Shown here in pieces: positions 1 to 8,042 of a DNA stretch of 16,708 bases. The notes under the pieces were generated by a model. The model saw only the letters and a list, made by a program, of their open reading frames with translations, was not told the DNA's origin and did not search any database. How positions within the stretch are numbered: the first letter of the stretch is position 1; every line of letters starts with the position of its first letter. The position numbers and the translations under genes were made by a program. This DNA is from an uncultured Rikenellaceae bacterium. GTDB lineage: Bacteria > Bacteroidota > Bacteroidia > Bacteroidales > Rikenellaceae. The stretch is taken from the NCBI GenBank assembly GCA_947074135.1, contig CAMTOL010000021.1, forward strand, positions 1 to 16,708, given 5' to 3'.

Positions 1-46
1 AAGAAGAGATAGGAGTGTGTAGAGGACAAAGGGGCAGAGTACGGAG

Positions 47-250
47 GTGGACAAGTCGAATTGGGAGAGTGAACAGGTAAACGAGGAAAAAAAAAAATTA
101 CCCGTAGGATATAGAACAATAATCACTCTAAAACTATATGAAGGGCTAGATTTTGAGGAGATTTCAGCATATTTAGAGATAACCGAATCGAGCGTTAGGT
201 CGCAATACTCAAGAGCCAAACAGAAGTTAATAGAGATAATGAACAGATAA
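47..250 (+). CDS. ECF-type sigma factor, C-terminal region 4 (5' part interrupted or outside window)
   Basis: The translation is the region-4 helix-turn-helix of an ECF (sigma-70 family) sigma factor, which binds the -35 promoter element. Visible landmarks are LPVGYR, then YEGLDFEEISAYLEIT, then SVRSQYSRAKQKL, the usual recognition-helix ending. Region 2, which binds core polymerase and the -10 element, is absent. The frame is open only from 23, because TAG at 20-22 stops it. The GTG at 47 is an unlikely real start: the GGAGG at 43-47 overlaps it, leaving no spacing. Upstream of the TAG the same frame reads RRDRSV, which would fit the linker after region 2, so a longer gene may enter from the left and be broken here by a nonsense or frameshift change or a sequence error. 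The stop lies 3 nt before the next gene, as expected for a sigma/anti-sigma pair. The family call is fairly sure; whether the gene is intact is not. Confidence 0.6.
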   Translation: MDKSNWESEQVNEEKKKLPVGYRTIITLKLYEGLDFEEISAYLEITESSVRSQYSRAKQKLIEIMNR

Positions 251-253
251 GAG

Positions 254-835
254 ATGAAAACAATAGAAGATTTTTTCAAAGATAACAGCGAAGAGTTAGT
301 TCAAAACGACTCTTTTGATATGCCTCCCAGTGGACATCGTGAACGTATGGAGCGTAAATTGGAGCTGTTGAACCAAAGTGATACTACAAACAGTGAAACG
401 CCCCAGACTCAACCCACAAAACCATTACTTGAGGTCAGACCAAAGCCTCCAAAACAGAGTCGCACAGCCTACCTCATAGCAACGGTAGCTAGTGCGGTGG
501 CAGTAGTGGCAATTGCATTTTATATCAATTTCAACTCTCAGCCTTCGTCGGTCACACTAACAGCAGAACAAAACGAGGTAGAAGAGGTCAAAGAGTATTA
601 CGAAATGCAGATTGAAGAGGCTAAAGTGGAACTGAGAAAAGTACTAGCAACAAAAAATATTGAAACTCAAACTGAAATTGAGAACGAGCTTCAAGAGATT
701 GACCAGAGTTTCGAGGATTCACAACTTCCAATCACACTTTTTAATACCGACACAGAGCGCTATTTAGCTCTAACAATTCAAAGATACAATAATAAACAAC
801 AAACCATTAATCATTTAACTCAGATACTAAAATGA
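254..835 (+). CDS. Single-pass membrane protein, probable anti-sigma factor
   Basis: This 193-residue protein has a soluble N-terminus of about 70 residues, one hydrophobic segment at about 72-92 (AYLIATVASAVAVVAIAFYI) and a charged C-terminal part of about 100 residues. Glu/Lys-rich heptad-like sequence at about 104-152 suggests a coiled coil. Basic residues just before the membrane segment suggest the N-terminus is cytoplasmic and the C-terminus periplasmic. The N-terminal stretch FDMPPSGHRERMERKL is reminiscent of proteins placed directly after ECF sigma genes in Bacteroidota. I see no HxxxCxxC zinc motif, so it is not a ZAS-type anti-sigma factor. The anti-sigma role is inferred from the topology and from its position 3 nt after a sigma gene. 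Its stop codon overlaps the next start (ATGA at 832-835), so the two are translationally coupled. It could instead be a structural envelope protein. Confidence 0.6.
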   Translation: MKTIEDFFKDNSEELVQNDSFDMPPSGHRERMERKLELLNQSDTTNSETPQTQPTKPLLEVRPKPPKQSRTAYLIATVASAVAVVAIAFYINFNSQPSSVTLTAEQNEVEEVKEYYEMQIEEAKVELRKVLATKNIETQTEIENELQEIDQSFEDSQLPITLFNTDTERYLALTIQRYNNKQQTINHLTQILK

Positions 836-1920
836 GAACAATTATAAGAATATCATTGATTATAGCTTTGACACTGATATTTAGTCAAAAATCCGAAGCA
901 AACAGTTATAAATTTGAGGCAAAACGAACAATAACCAAAGAGTGTAGTGTAAACAAGAATATGATTACAGCTGTGCTGAAATTTGCAAACATAAAATTTG
1001 AGGCGTGGGACAAAAACGAAATATCGATGGTTGCCGAACTTAAAGGTATGGCAAACTCACAAAAAACAGCAGACGAAGTGCTTAAAAACATAGATGTAAA
1101 GTTGTATCCTAACGGAAACGATGGTACAAAAATCGAGACTGTAATTAATCACGATGCCATTAATGCTATGCAAAAAAGATATGGCAATAAGAATATTGGC
1201 TACAAGATTGACATTATTGTCAAGATGCCAAAAGGGCTCTATATGACTATCAACAACAAGTATGGCAACGCTACGGTTGAACAAGAGTTAAACTCACTAA
1301 ACTCAGATATCAAATATGGCAACCTCAAAGCTAGTAACATCAATGGAGATGCTACAATTGTTTCGAAATATGGCAACACAACACTCGGAAACGTTAAAGG
1401 CAAACTCAATATCGACCAAAAGTATGGCGACTTGAAGGCAGGAAATCTAGCAGATATTGAGATAAATTGCAAATATGGCAAAGTTACGATTGGCAACGCA
1501 AAAGCGGTGACGGGGTATCTAGGCTATGTTGACAATATGAAAATCGGAAACGTAGAAAGTTTGAAGATGAGCGAAATAGGCTACTCAAACTGCTCGATTG
1601 GTATGATTGAAAACAAGGTTGTGGTAAATAACCTTAAATATGGCGATATTAAAATTAACGTCGGCTCTAAATTTAAAGAGGTTGATATTAAATCTTCATA
1701 TTCAGGAGTTGTGGTTGGCATTGATGGTAACTCATCGTTCGATTATGCACTAAGCTCAAGCTATGGCTCAATTAATTTCGATGGCATTACGACCACTAAT
1801 CGTCTGACCAACAATTCGAGCAATTCGACCTCGATGATGGGTACAGCAGGAAGCGGCACGCCAAATGCAAAAGTCACTATTTCAAACCGTTACGCCAACA
1901 TAAAGATTAAGAAGAATTAG
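832..1920 (+). CDS. Secreted beta-repeat protein, DUF4097/DUF2807 (putative adhesin)-like
   Basis: This 362-residue protein starts with a signal peptide: basic MRTIIR, a hydrophobic core, and likely cleavage near SEA at 22-24. There is no lipobox cysteine. The mature part is rich in Gly, Asn, Ile, Val and Lys in short alternating strands, as in solenoid proteins of the DUF4097 and DUF2807 (head-GIN) type. K-Y-G at residues 143, 161, 179, 197 and 214 gives an 18-residue period that shortens to 17 at the last step; weaker copies follow (LKYGD, SSYSG, SSYGS, NRYAN). Each unit probably forms one turn of a beta-solenoid at the cell surface or in the periplasm. It overlaps the preceding membrane-protein gene by 4 nt, so it is the third gene of a sigma/anti-sigma operon and may be the envelope component that the regulator senses or controls. 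The fold class is moderately sure. No enzymatic motif was seen and the molecular function is unknown. Confidence 0.65.
   Translation: MRTIIRISLIIALTLIFSQKSEANSYKFEAKRTITKECSVNKNMITAVLKFANIKFEAWDKNEISMVAELKGMANSQKTADEVLKNIDVKLYPNGNDGTKIETVINHDAINAMQKRYGNKNIGYKIDIIVKMPKGLYMTINNKYGNATVEQELNSLNSDIKYGNLKASNINGDATIVSKYGNTTLGNVKGKLNIDQKYGDLKAGNLADIEINCKYGKVTIGNAKAVTGYLGYVDNMKIGNVESLKMSEIGYSNCSIGMIENKVVVNNLKYGDIKINVGSKFKEVDIKSSYSGVVVGIDGNSSFDYALSSSYGSINFDGITTTNRLTNNSSNSTSMMGTAGSGTPNAKVTISNRYANIKIKKN
1258..1524 (+). repeat. In-frame tandem repeat, 54-nt unit encoding K-Y-G-x
   Basis: The codons for Lys-Tyr-Gly recur at 1258, 1312, 1366, 1420 and 1471, giving spacings of 54, 54, 54 and 51 nt. The core AA(A/G)TATGGC is nearly invariant, while the remaining bases of each unit differ substantially. 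Selection therefore appears to act on the protein period rather than on recently copied DNA. The repeat lies wholly within the secreted repeat-protein gene. Confidence 0.75.
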
Positions 1921-1942
1921 AAATTGTTCTGACTCTTGAAAC

Positions 1943-1985
1943 ACAAACGTATCAAAGGCAATGAATTATGCTTTGATACGTTTGT
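1943..1985 (+). terminator. Long hairpin after the sigma operon, probable terminator
   Basis: ACAAACGTATCAAAG at 1943-1957 pairs perfectly with CTTTGATACGTTTGT at 1971-1985, giving a 15-bp stem around a 13-nt loop. It lies 22 nt after the stop of the repeat-protein gene. The following bases are T-rich but not a clean T run, so it could be a terminator, an mRNA-stabilising stem-loop or both. The right arm also contains TACGTTTG (1977-1984), which matches the Bacteroidota -7 consensus, but no -33 TTTG stands at the right distance. Confidence 0.6.
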
Positions 1986-2023
1986 TATATTGTTACAATT
2001 ACTTTCTCAAAATCCACCACACA

Positions 2024-4894
2024 ATGAAAAAGAGTCTATTATTCCTATTTACATTCGCACTATTTGTAACCGCTAGTGCACAGCTTACTGTTACACAACA
2101 CACACTAAGTAATGGGCTAAAGGTATGGTTAAACGAAGACCACACTTCAAACAAAGCCTTCGGAGCTATGGTAGTTAAGGCTGGAGCTATTGATGCTCCG
2201 GGAACTGGTATTGCTCACTACTTCGAGCATATAGCATTCAAAGGGACTGACAAAATAGGAACACTCGACTACGCAGCCGAAAAGCCACTACTCGACTCTA
2301 TTGCGATGCTCTACGACACTCTTGCCATCACAACAAGCAGCGAAAAACGCCTCGAAGTGCAACAGCAGATAAATCGTCTTAGTGTAGAGGCGGCAAAGTA
2401 TGTTATACCAAACGAATTTGACAAGCTAACATCAAAATATGGAGGCTCATCGTTAAACGCCTACACATCATTTGATGTTACGGTTTATCACAACCCATTT
2501 GTATCGAGCTACATTGAGCAGTGGTGCGAAATTAATAGCGAGAGGCTACTAAATCCTGTTTTTCGTATGTTCCAGAGCGAACTCGAAACGGTGTATGAAG
2601 AGAAAAATATGTATGACAACGAGCTTGGTAGCATAGCCTTTGACAAAGTGCAAGAGCTATACTTCTCGCCATCGCCTTATGCTTATTCAATTATTGGCAC
2701 AACCGAGAACCTAAAAAATCCGAGAATGAGCGAGATGAGAGCTTTTTTCGACAAGTTCTACAATGCTGCCAATATGGAGTTGGTGATGTGTGGCAATTTT
2801 AATACAGAGAAGCTTTTACCAATACTCGAACGCACATTTGGACGAATACCTCGTGGCGAAAAGGTCGAAAAGAACTACCCTGCACCTCGTGAGTTCAAAA
2901 AAGGGGAACAGTACGACGTAAAAGTTCCAATCCCAATTGTCAGAGCTAAACTAATTGGTTGGCGTGGGCTAAAGGCTGGAAACGATGATATACTAAAAAT
3001 GGATGTCGCAATGCAGCTCCTCAATAACAATAACTCGACAGGCTACCTCGACAGTCTTTCTAATGCTGGTAAGGTGATGATGGCAACTGTTATGAGTTAC
3101 CAGATGGGTAACGAAGGAATGTTGGGCGGTGCTATAATCCCAAACTTGATTGGAGGGTCGATGAAAAAAGCCGAAGCAATGTTCTTTGAGCAAATCGAGA
3201 GGCTAAAGCGTGGCGACATAGACCCAACGATGCTCGAAAGTGCAAAACTATCGATTAAACGAGGTAAAGATTTTGAAATCGAAAACCTCGAATCTCGTGC
3301 CGATGTGATGATTAAACTTATCACAATGGGAAAAAGTTGGGACGACTACCTTGGCGAAGTTGAAGCGATTGAGAAAATCACAACCGAAGATATCAAAGAG
3401 GTTGCGAATCGCTACTTTACAGACAATTATGCTGTAATCAACAAGAAAACTGGCGACTACCCAAAAGAGCGACTTTCGAAACCGAATTTCGAGAAAATCG
3501 CACCCGGAGGCAAAAACCAACAGTCAGAGTACGCCAAAGAGTTAGAGAAAATCCCAACTAAAACGACAGAACCTAAATTCTTGGATTTTGGAAAGGACGT
3601 TACTGTAGAGCAAATTACCCCTCAAGTAAAATTCTACGGCTCTAAAAACAGTATAAACGACATCTTTACACTTGGTTTTACGTACCAAATTGGTAAGCGA
3701 GCACGACCAGAGTTGGAGCATCTGTCATACTATATAGAAATGGTTGGCTCGGACTCAATGAAGCGCACAAAGTTTAATAAAGAGCTGCAAAAACTCGGCG
3801 CAAGAGTCTATACATCGGTCGAAGGTAACAGTTTTAGAATCTATGTGCAAGGATATGAGAAGAATTTTGAACAAACCGTTAAGCTATTTACCTCGCAACT
3901 AAAATCAATCGAGAAAGACGACAAAAAAATCAAACAGATTGCCGACAACAGAGCTTTAGAGCAGAAAGCGGCTCGAAAAAGCAATAGCACAATTAGCTCA
4001 GCTCTTCTAAATTATGTTATCGACCCAAAAAACTCATCATTTCTTAATAACTTGACAGCCTCGGAGATTCGCAAACTAAAAGCCACAGACTTCGCCTCTA
4101 TGCTCGACGAGTTGCAAAAAACTCAGTGCGATGTTTACTATTATGGCAAGAAAGAGGCAAAAGATGTAGTAACTGCGCTCAAGAATAGTTATGATTTCTC
4201 GGTAGTTACCCAATCTAAAGATGTAAAAAATTTAGAACTAAAACGATATAGTGAACCTACAATATTTTTTATCGACACTCCAAAAGCGACTCAAGCAATC
4301 ATTCGAGCCTACATTCCAAGTCAGGCAATAAATAGTGATAGAGATAGAGTTTTGGCAAGTGTCGCAGGGAGTTATATTGGCGGAGGTATGAACTCACTGT
4401 TATTCCAGGAGATTCGTGAGTTCCGTTCATTGGCTTATGCTGCCTCTGGGTCGATTAGCGCACCTGCTCCAATATTCTACTCCACTCCTGCATTGATGCA
4501 GCTCTACCTATCGACTCAAAACGACAAAGCGGAAGAGGCAATTGCCGTTGTGGATTCGATTGTTAACAACTTAGAGTATGACCCCATTAGACTTCAAACC
4601 CTCAAAACAGACCTTACTAACAACTTTTCGAACTACTACCCAGAGCAACGCCAAGTTGCAAGAGATATCGTTGGACTTATCAACCTAGGTTACAACGAAG
4701 ATATGAATAAAATGATGTACGATGTTTTGCCAGATATTACAACCGATAATTTGGAAGAGTTTTTCCGCTCAAAAATAGTATCCGGCTCTCCTATTATATA
4801 CACAATAGTTGGAGATAGCAAGAAGATGGATATGACAGCACTTTCGAAATACGGTAAGGTAGAGAGGGTAAAAATCAAAGATATCATTAGATAG
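2024..4894 (+). CDS. M16 family zinc metallopeptidase, secreted, full length
   Basis: A pitrilysin/insulinase-type peptidase that would cleave peptides or small unfolded proteins in the periplasm. I chose ATG 2024 (956 residues) because a signal peptide follows at once (MKKSLLFLF..., likely cut after SA at 18-19). The in-frame ATG at 1961 lies in the loop of the preceding hairpin and would bury the signal sequence. The zinc motif HxxEH is HYFEH at 65-69, and a third ligand is expected at E192 or E193 in ETVYEEKN (188-195). The long spacing comes from a helical insertion between them. The C-terminal half has no HxxEH but carries RxxxxxxY at R798 and Y805 (REFRSLAY), spaced as in the substrate-binding Arg-Tyr pair of insulin-degrading enzyme. 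One chain thus appears to hold both halves of the active chamber. A paralogue follows downstream. Arg codons are mixed (AGA, AGG, CGA, CGT, CGC), unlike that neighbour. Substrate is unknown. Confidence 0.93.
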   Translation: MKKSLLFLFTFALFVTASAQLTVTQHTLSNGLKVWLNEDHTSNKAFGAMVVKAGAIDAPGTGIAHYFEHIAFKGTDKIGTLDYAAEKPLLDSIAMLYDTLAITTSSEKRLEVQQQINRLSVEAAKYVIPNEFDKLTSKYGGSSLNAYTSFDVTVYHNPFVSSYIEQWCEINSERLLNPVFRMFQSELETVYEEKNMYDNELGSIAFDKVQELYFSPSPYAYSIIGTTENLKNPRMSEMRAFFDKFYNAANMELVMCGNFNTEKLLPILERTFGRIPRGEKVEKNYPAPREFKKGEQYDVKVPIPIVRAKLIGWRGLKAGNDDILKMDVAMQLLNNNNSTGYLDSLSNAGKVMMATVMSYQMGNEGMLGGAIIPNLIGGSMKKAEAMFFEQIERLKRGDIDPTMLESAKLSIKRGKDFEIENLESRADVMIKLITMGKSWDDYLGEVEAIEKITTEDIKEVANRYFTDNYAVINKKTGDYPKERLSKPNFEKIAPGGKNQQSEYAKELEKIPTKTTEPKFLDFGKDVTVEQITPQVKFYGSKNSINDIFTLGFTYQIGKRARPELEHLSYYIEMVGSDSMKRTKFNKELQKLGARVYTSVEGNSFRIYVQGYEKNFEQTVKLFTSQLKSIEKDDKKIKQIADNRALEQKAARKSNSTISSALLNYVIDPKNSSFLNNLTASEIRKLKATDFASMLDELQKTQCDVYYYGKKEAKDVVTALKNSYDFSVVTQSKDVKNLELKRYSEPTIFFIDTPKATQAIIRAYIPSQAINSDRDRVLASVAGSYIGGGMNSLLFQEIREFRSLAYAASGSISAPAPIFYSTPALMQLYLSTQNDKAEEAIAVVDSIVNNLEYDPIRLQTLKTDLTNNFSNYYPEQRQVARDIVGLINLGYNEDMNKMMYDVLPDITTDNLEEFFRSKIVSGSPIIYTIVGDSKKMDMTALSKYGKVERVKIKDIIR

Positions 4895-4958
4895 AGTATG
4901 ATAAATGAGCGTTGTTATTGTCTTAACAGCTATTCTAAAAAACTAGTTCAAAAATATC

Positions 4959-4989
4959 TTTGAATTGAAAATAATATTTCATATCTTTG
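4959..4989 (+). promoter_or_regulatory. Bacteroidota-type promoter for the second M16 gene
   Basis: TTTG at 4959-4962 and TATCTTTG at 4982-4989 are separated by 19 nt, matching the Bacteroidota primary sigma consensus TTTG-N19-21-TAnnTTTG. A start site near 4996 would leave a leader of about 50 nt before ATG 5048. A second TATCTTTG (4955-4962) overlaps the -33 element and might be an alternative -7 box. The leader has no Shine-Dalgarno sequence, which is normal for this phylum. Confidence 0.7.
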
Positions 4990-5047
4990 AAGATGTTAAC
5001 TTCGTAGAAACAGAAATATCTTTTAATTAACTAAACCTAAATAATCT

Positions 5048-7951
5048 ATGAGAAAGATTTTATCGCTCTTTATAGTTGTACTATTGGCAGTTACAACTAC
5101 TTTTGCAGCAACTCGCAAGTACGAAACCGTACCAGGAGATCCTACCCAAACCCGTATCTACACTCTTGACAATGGATTAAAAGTCTATATGAGTGTAAAT
5201 AAGGAAGCACCACGTATCCAAACTTATATTGCTGTTCGTGTAGGTGGCAAAAACGACCCTGCACAAACAACAGGTCTGGCTCACTACTTCGAACACTTGA
5301 TGTTCAAAGGAACTGAAAAATTTGGCACATCAGATTATGTTAAAGAGAAACAACTGCTCGACCAAATCGAAGCTCAATTCGAAGAGTATCGCCTACTAAC
5401 AGACGAAGAAGCGAGAAAAGCAAAGTATAAAATCATTGACTCGCTTAGCTATGAAGCTAGTAAATACTCTATTCCTAACGAGTACGACAAAATGATGTCA
5501 ACAATCGGGGCTCGTGGCACAAACGCTTGGACTTCGTATGACGAAACTAACTATACAGAAGATATCCCATCGAACGAAATCGAACGTTGGGCTAAGATTC
5601 AAGTTGATCGCTTTGCAAACAACGTTATTCGTGGCTTCCACACCGAACTCGAAACAGTTTACGAAGAGAAAAATATGTCACTTACTCAAGATGCTCGTAA
5701 ATTGTATGAGGCAATGAATACAGCGTTGTTCAAATACCACCCTTACGGCTCACAAACAGTACTTGGTACTCAAGACCATTTGAAAAACCCTTCGATTACT
5801 ACTATCAAGAACTACTATCGTAACTGGTACGTGCCTAACAATATGGCAGTCATTATGGCAGGTGACTTCAATCCAGATGAAGCCATCGAAATCGTTGACA
5901 AATACTTCGGAACGCTCAAACCAAACCCAAATATCGTAAAACCAACTTTCAAACCAGAAGAGCCTATCACTTCGCCAATCGTAAGCGAGGTTTGGGGACT
6001 AGAGGCTGAAAACCTACAAATCGGTTACCGTTTCGGCGGCGCACGTACTAGCGACCCAATTATGTTGTCACTAATCGACGGTTTGATGAACAATGGTATG
6101 GCTGGTATTATGGATGTCAACGTAGTTCAAAAACAGTTGATGGGTCGTTCGTTCTCTGGTGCACGTACAATGAGTGACTACTCAATGTTTATGCTTGGCG
6201 GTACTCCTAAACCAGGACAAACTCTCGAAGAGGCTCGCGATATTTTGCTTGCTCAAATCGAAGAACTCAAAAAAGGCAACTTTAGCGAAGAGTTGCTTAA
6301 AGCTGTTATCGACAACTACCGTTTGAGCCAAATCCAAATGGTAGAGTACAATCAATCTCGTACTCGTGACCTACTTCGCTCGTTTATCGACGAAGTACCT
6401 TGGAAAGACAAAGTTGAACAGTTGGACAAGATGAGCAAAATCACTAAAAAAGATGTGGTTGACTTTGCGAACAAAAACTTCAAAAATAATTACGCTATCG
6501 TCTATAAACGTCAAGGTAAAGACCCTAACGAGAAGAAGATGGATAAACCAACAATTACTCCTATCGAAACTAATCGTGACAAAAAAAGTCAATTCTTAGC
6601 TCAAATAGAGTCTGAAAAAACTTCGCCTATCGATCCTGTTTTTGTTGACTTCAAAAAAGATATGAGTGTTGGTAAAACCAAAAATGGTATCGAAGTTCTT
6701 TACAAAAAGAATGAAACAATACCTACATTCTCGATGAACTACTATTTCGACATGGGACGCAATAGCGATAAAAAACTTGCCGTTGCTACAACTTATTTCG
6801 ATTATCTTGGCACTTCGAAATACACACCCGAGAAAATCAAAGAGATGTTCTACAATATGGCTTGTTCGTTCTATGTAGGAGCTGGTAGCGAAAATATCTC
6901 TATCGGAGTTAGCGGACTAGCAGAGAATCAAGAGAAAGCTATTACACTTCTCGAAGAGATACTCTCTGACCTACAACCTGACGAAGAGGCACTTGCACTG
7001 CTCAAAGCTAATATGAAAAAGCAACGTGACGATGCTAAGAAGAACCAAAATGCTTGTTTCACTGCGCTCCAAAATTACGCAACTTATGGTGCTAAATCGC
7101 CATTTACAAACGTGCTTGGCGACGACGAAATTGATGCTCTGACAGCTCAAGAGTTGGTTGACATACTTAAAGGTTTGACATCATACGAACACTCAATTTT
7201 ATACTTCGGTCCTCAAAACGAGAAAGAGTTTGTAGCTCAAGTGAGCAAACTGCACAAAACAGCAAAAAAGCTCAAACCCGTTATCAAAAATAGTGAATTT
7301 GTACAACAAATTACAAAAGAAAACAAAGTATTCATAGCTCCTTACGATGCTGCTCAAATCTACTTCGTTCAAGTTCAAAACCGCGGCGAAAAATTTGACA
7401 AGAACCGTAATCCACTCAACATAATGTATAACAGCTACTTTGGCGGTGGTATGAGTGGTATCGTGTTCCAAGAGATGAGAGAGGCACGCGGTTTAGCTTA
7501 TACTGCTCGTGCAACTGTTGGTGCACCTCACGATTTAGATAAAAACTATGTAACAACTGCATTCATCGCAACCCAAAATGACAAGATGGCGCAAGCAATG
7601 GCTGCATTCGAGGATATTATCAACAATATGCCTACTTCAGAAGCTAACTTTAAGATTAATAAAGAGAACCTTCTTACATCGCTTCGCACAGGAAGAACAA
7701 CTAAATCGGCTGTTATGAACCGCTATATGAGCAACAAAAAGCTTAATCTGACTGAAGATACTAACAAAGCTCTGTTCGAAGCAATACAAAATATGACTCT
7801 CGAAGATGTGATTAAATATCAACAACAATATGTTAAAGATGGCAAGTGGACTTATGCTATTCTTGGTCGCGAGGCAGACTTAGACCTTGTGGAGTTGGAA
7901 AAATATGGTCCTATTACACGTCTGACACTCGAAGAGATATTTGGATACTAG
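5048..7951 (+). CDS. M16 family zinc metallopeptidase, secreted, full length (second of tandem pair)
   Basis: A 967-residue paralogue of the preceding peptidase. A signal peptide (MRKILSLFIVVLLAV..., likely cut after TFA at 18-20) predicts a periplasmic or outer location. The zinc motif is HYFEH at 79-83 and the likely third ligand is E206 or E207 in ETVYEEKN (202-209). The C-terminal half has the Arg-Tyr pair at R811 and Y818 (REARGLAY), preceded by a Gly-rich FGGGMSG turn typical of M16. It therefore looks catalytically complete on its own and is not the inactive partner seen in split M16B pairs. It has its own promoter about 60 nt upstream and a strong terminator after it, so it can be transcribed alone. 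Arg is almost always CGT or CGC, with about four AGA and no AGG or CGA noticed, suggesting higher expression than the first copy. Substrate unknown; the family call is secure. Confidence 0.94.
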   Translation: MRKILSLFIVVLLAVTTTFAATRKYETVPGDPTQTRIYTLDNGLKVYMSVNKEAPRIQTYIAVRVGGKNDPAQTTGLAHYFEHLMFKGTEKFGTSDYVKEKQLLDQIEAQFEEYRLLTDEEARKAKYKIIDSLSYEASKYSIPNEYDKMMSTIGARGTNAWTSYDETNYTEDIPSNEIERWAKIQVDRFANNVIRGFHTELETVYEEKNMSLTQDARKLYEAMNTALFKYHPYGSQTVLGTQDHLKNPSITTIKNYYRNWYVPNNMAVIMAGDFNPDEAIEIVDKYFGTLKPNPNIVKPTFKPEEPITSPIVSEVWGLEAENLQIGYRFGGARTSDPIMLSLIDGLMNNGMAGIMDVNVVQKQLMGRSFSGARTMSDYSMFMLGGTPKPGQTLEEARDILLAQIEELKKGNFSEELLKAVIDNYRLSQIQMVEYNQSRTRDLLRSFIDEVPWKDKVEQLDKMSKITKKDVVDFANKNFKNNYAIVYKRQGKDPNEKKMDKPTITPIETNRDKKSQFLAQIESEKTSPIDPVFVDFKKDMSVGKTKNGIEVLYKKNETIPTFSMNYYFDMGRNSDKKLAVATTYFDYLGTSKYTPEKIKEMFYNMACSFYVGAGSENISIGVSGLAENQEKAITLLEEILSDLQPDEEALALLKANMKKQRDDAKKNQNACFTALQNYATYGAKSPFTNVLGDDEIDALTAQELVDILKGLTSYEHSILYFGPQNEKEFVAQVSKLHKTAKKLKPVIKNSEFVQQITKENKVFIAPYDAAQIYFVQVQNRGEKFDKNRNPLNIMYNSYFGGGMSGIVFQEMREARGLAYTARATVGAPHDLDKNYVTTAFIATQNDKMAQAMAAFEDIINNMPTSEANFKINKENLLTSLRTGRTTKSAVMNRYMSNKKLNLTEDTNKALFEAIQNMTLEDVIKYQQQYVKDGKWTYAILGREADLDLVELEKYGPITRLTLEEIFGY

Positions 7952-7976
7952 ATATATATATCTAAATAATAAAACG

Positions 7977-8016
7977 AAAACTCTCAGGCAAAACAGAATT
8001 GCTTGAGAGTTTTTTT
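7977..8016 (+). terminator. Rho-independent terminator after the second M16 gene
   Basis: A stem of up to 15 bp (7977-7991 with 7999-8013, one G-T pair) closes the 7-nt loop AACAGAA. The core is CTCTCAGGCA facing TGCTTGAGAG. It ends in an uninterrupted run of T at 8010-8016. It starts 26 nt after the stop codon of the M16 gene. Confidence 0.9.
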
Positions 8017-8042
8017 GTATATTTAAACTAATAGTATAATTA

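Noticed and set aside
20..22. TAG read as an amino acid (stop reassignment)
   Set aside because: TAG ends several intact genes in this window (for example at 1918-1920, 4892-4894 and 7949-7951), so it is an ordinary stop here.
1258..1524. CRISPR-like or recent tandem duplication
   Set aside because: Only about 9 bases are conserved per 54-nt unit, units are in-frame codons of a protein, and there are no spacers.
1961..2023. In-frame upstream ATG extending the first M16 protein by 21 residues
   Set aside because: It lies in the loop of the 1943-1985 hairpin and would place extra residues before a clear signal peptide that begins at 2024.
4898..4945. Terminator between the two M16 genes
   Set aside because: The only stem (GTTGTTA with TAACAGC) is 7 bp with a G-T pair and is followed by A-rich sequence, not a T run.
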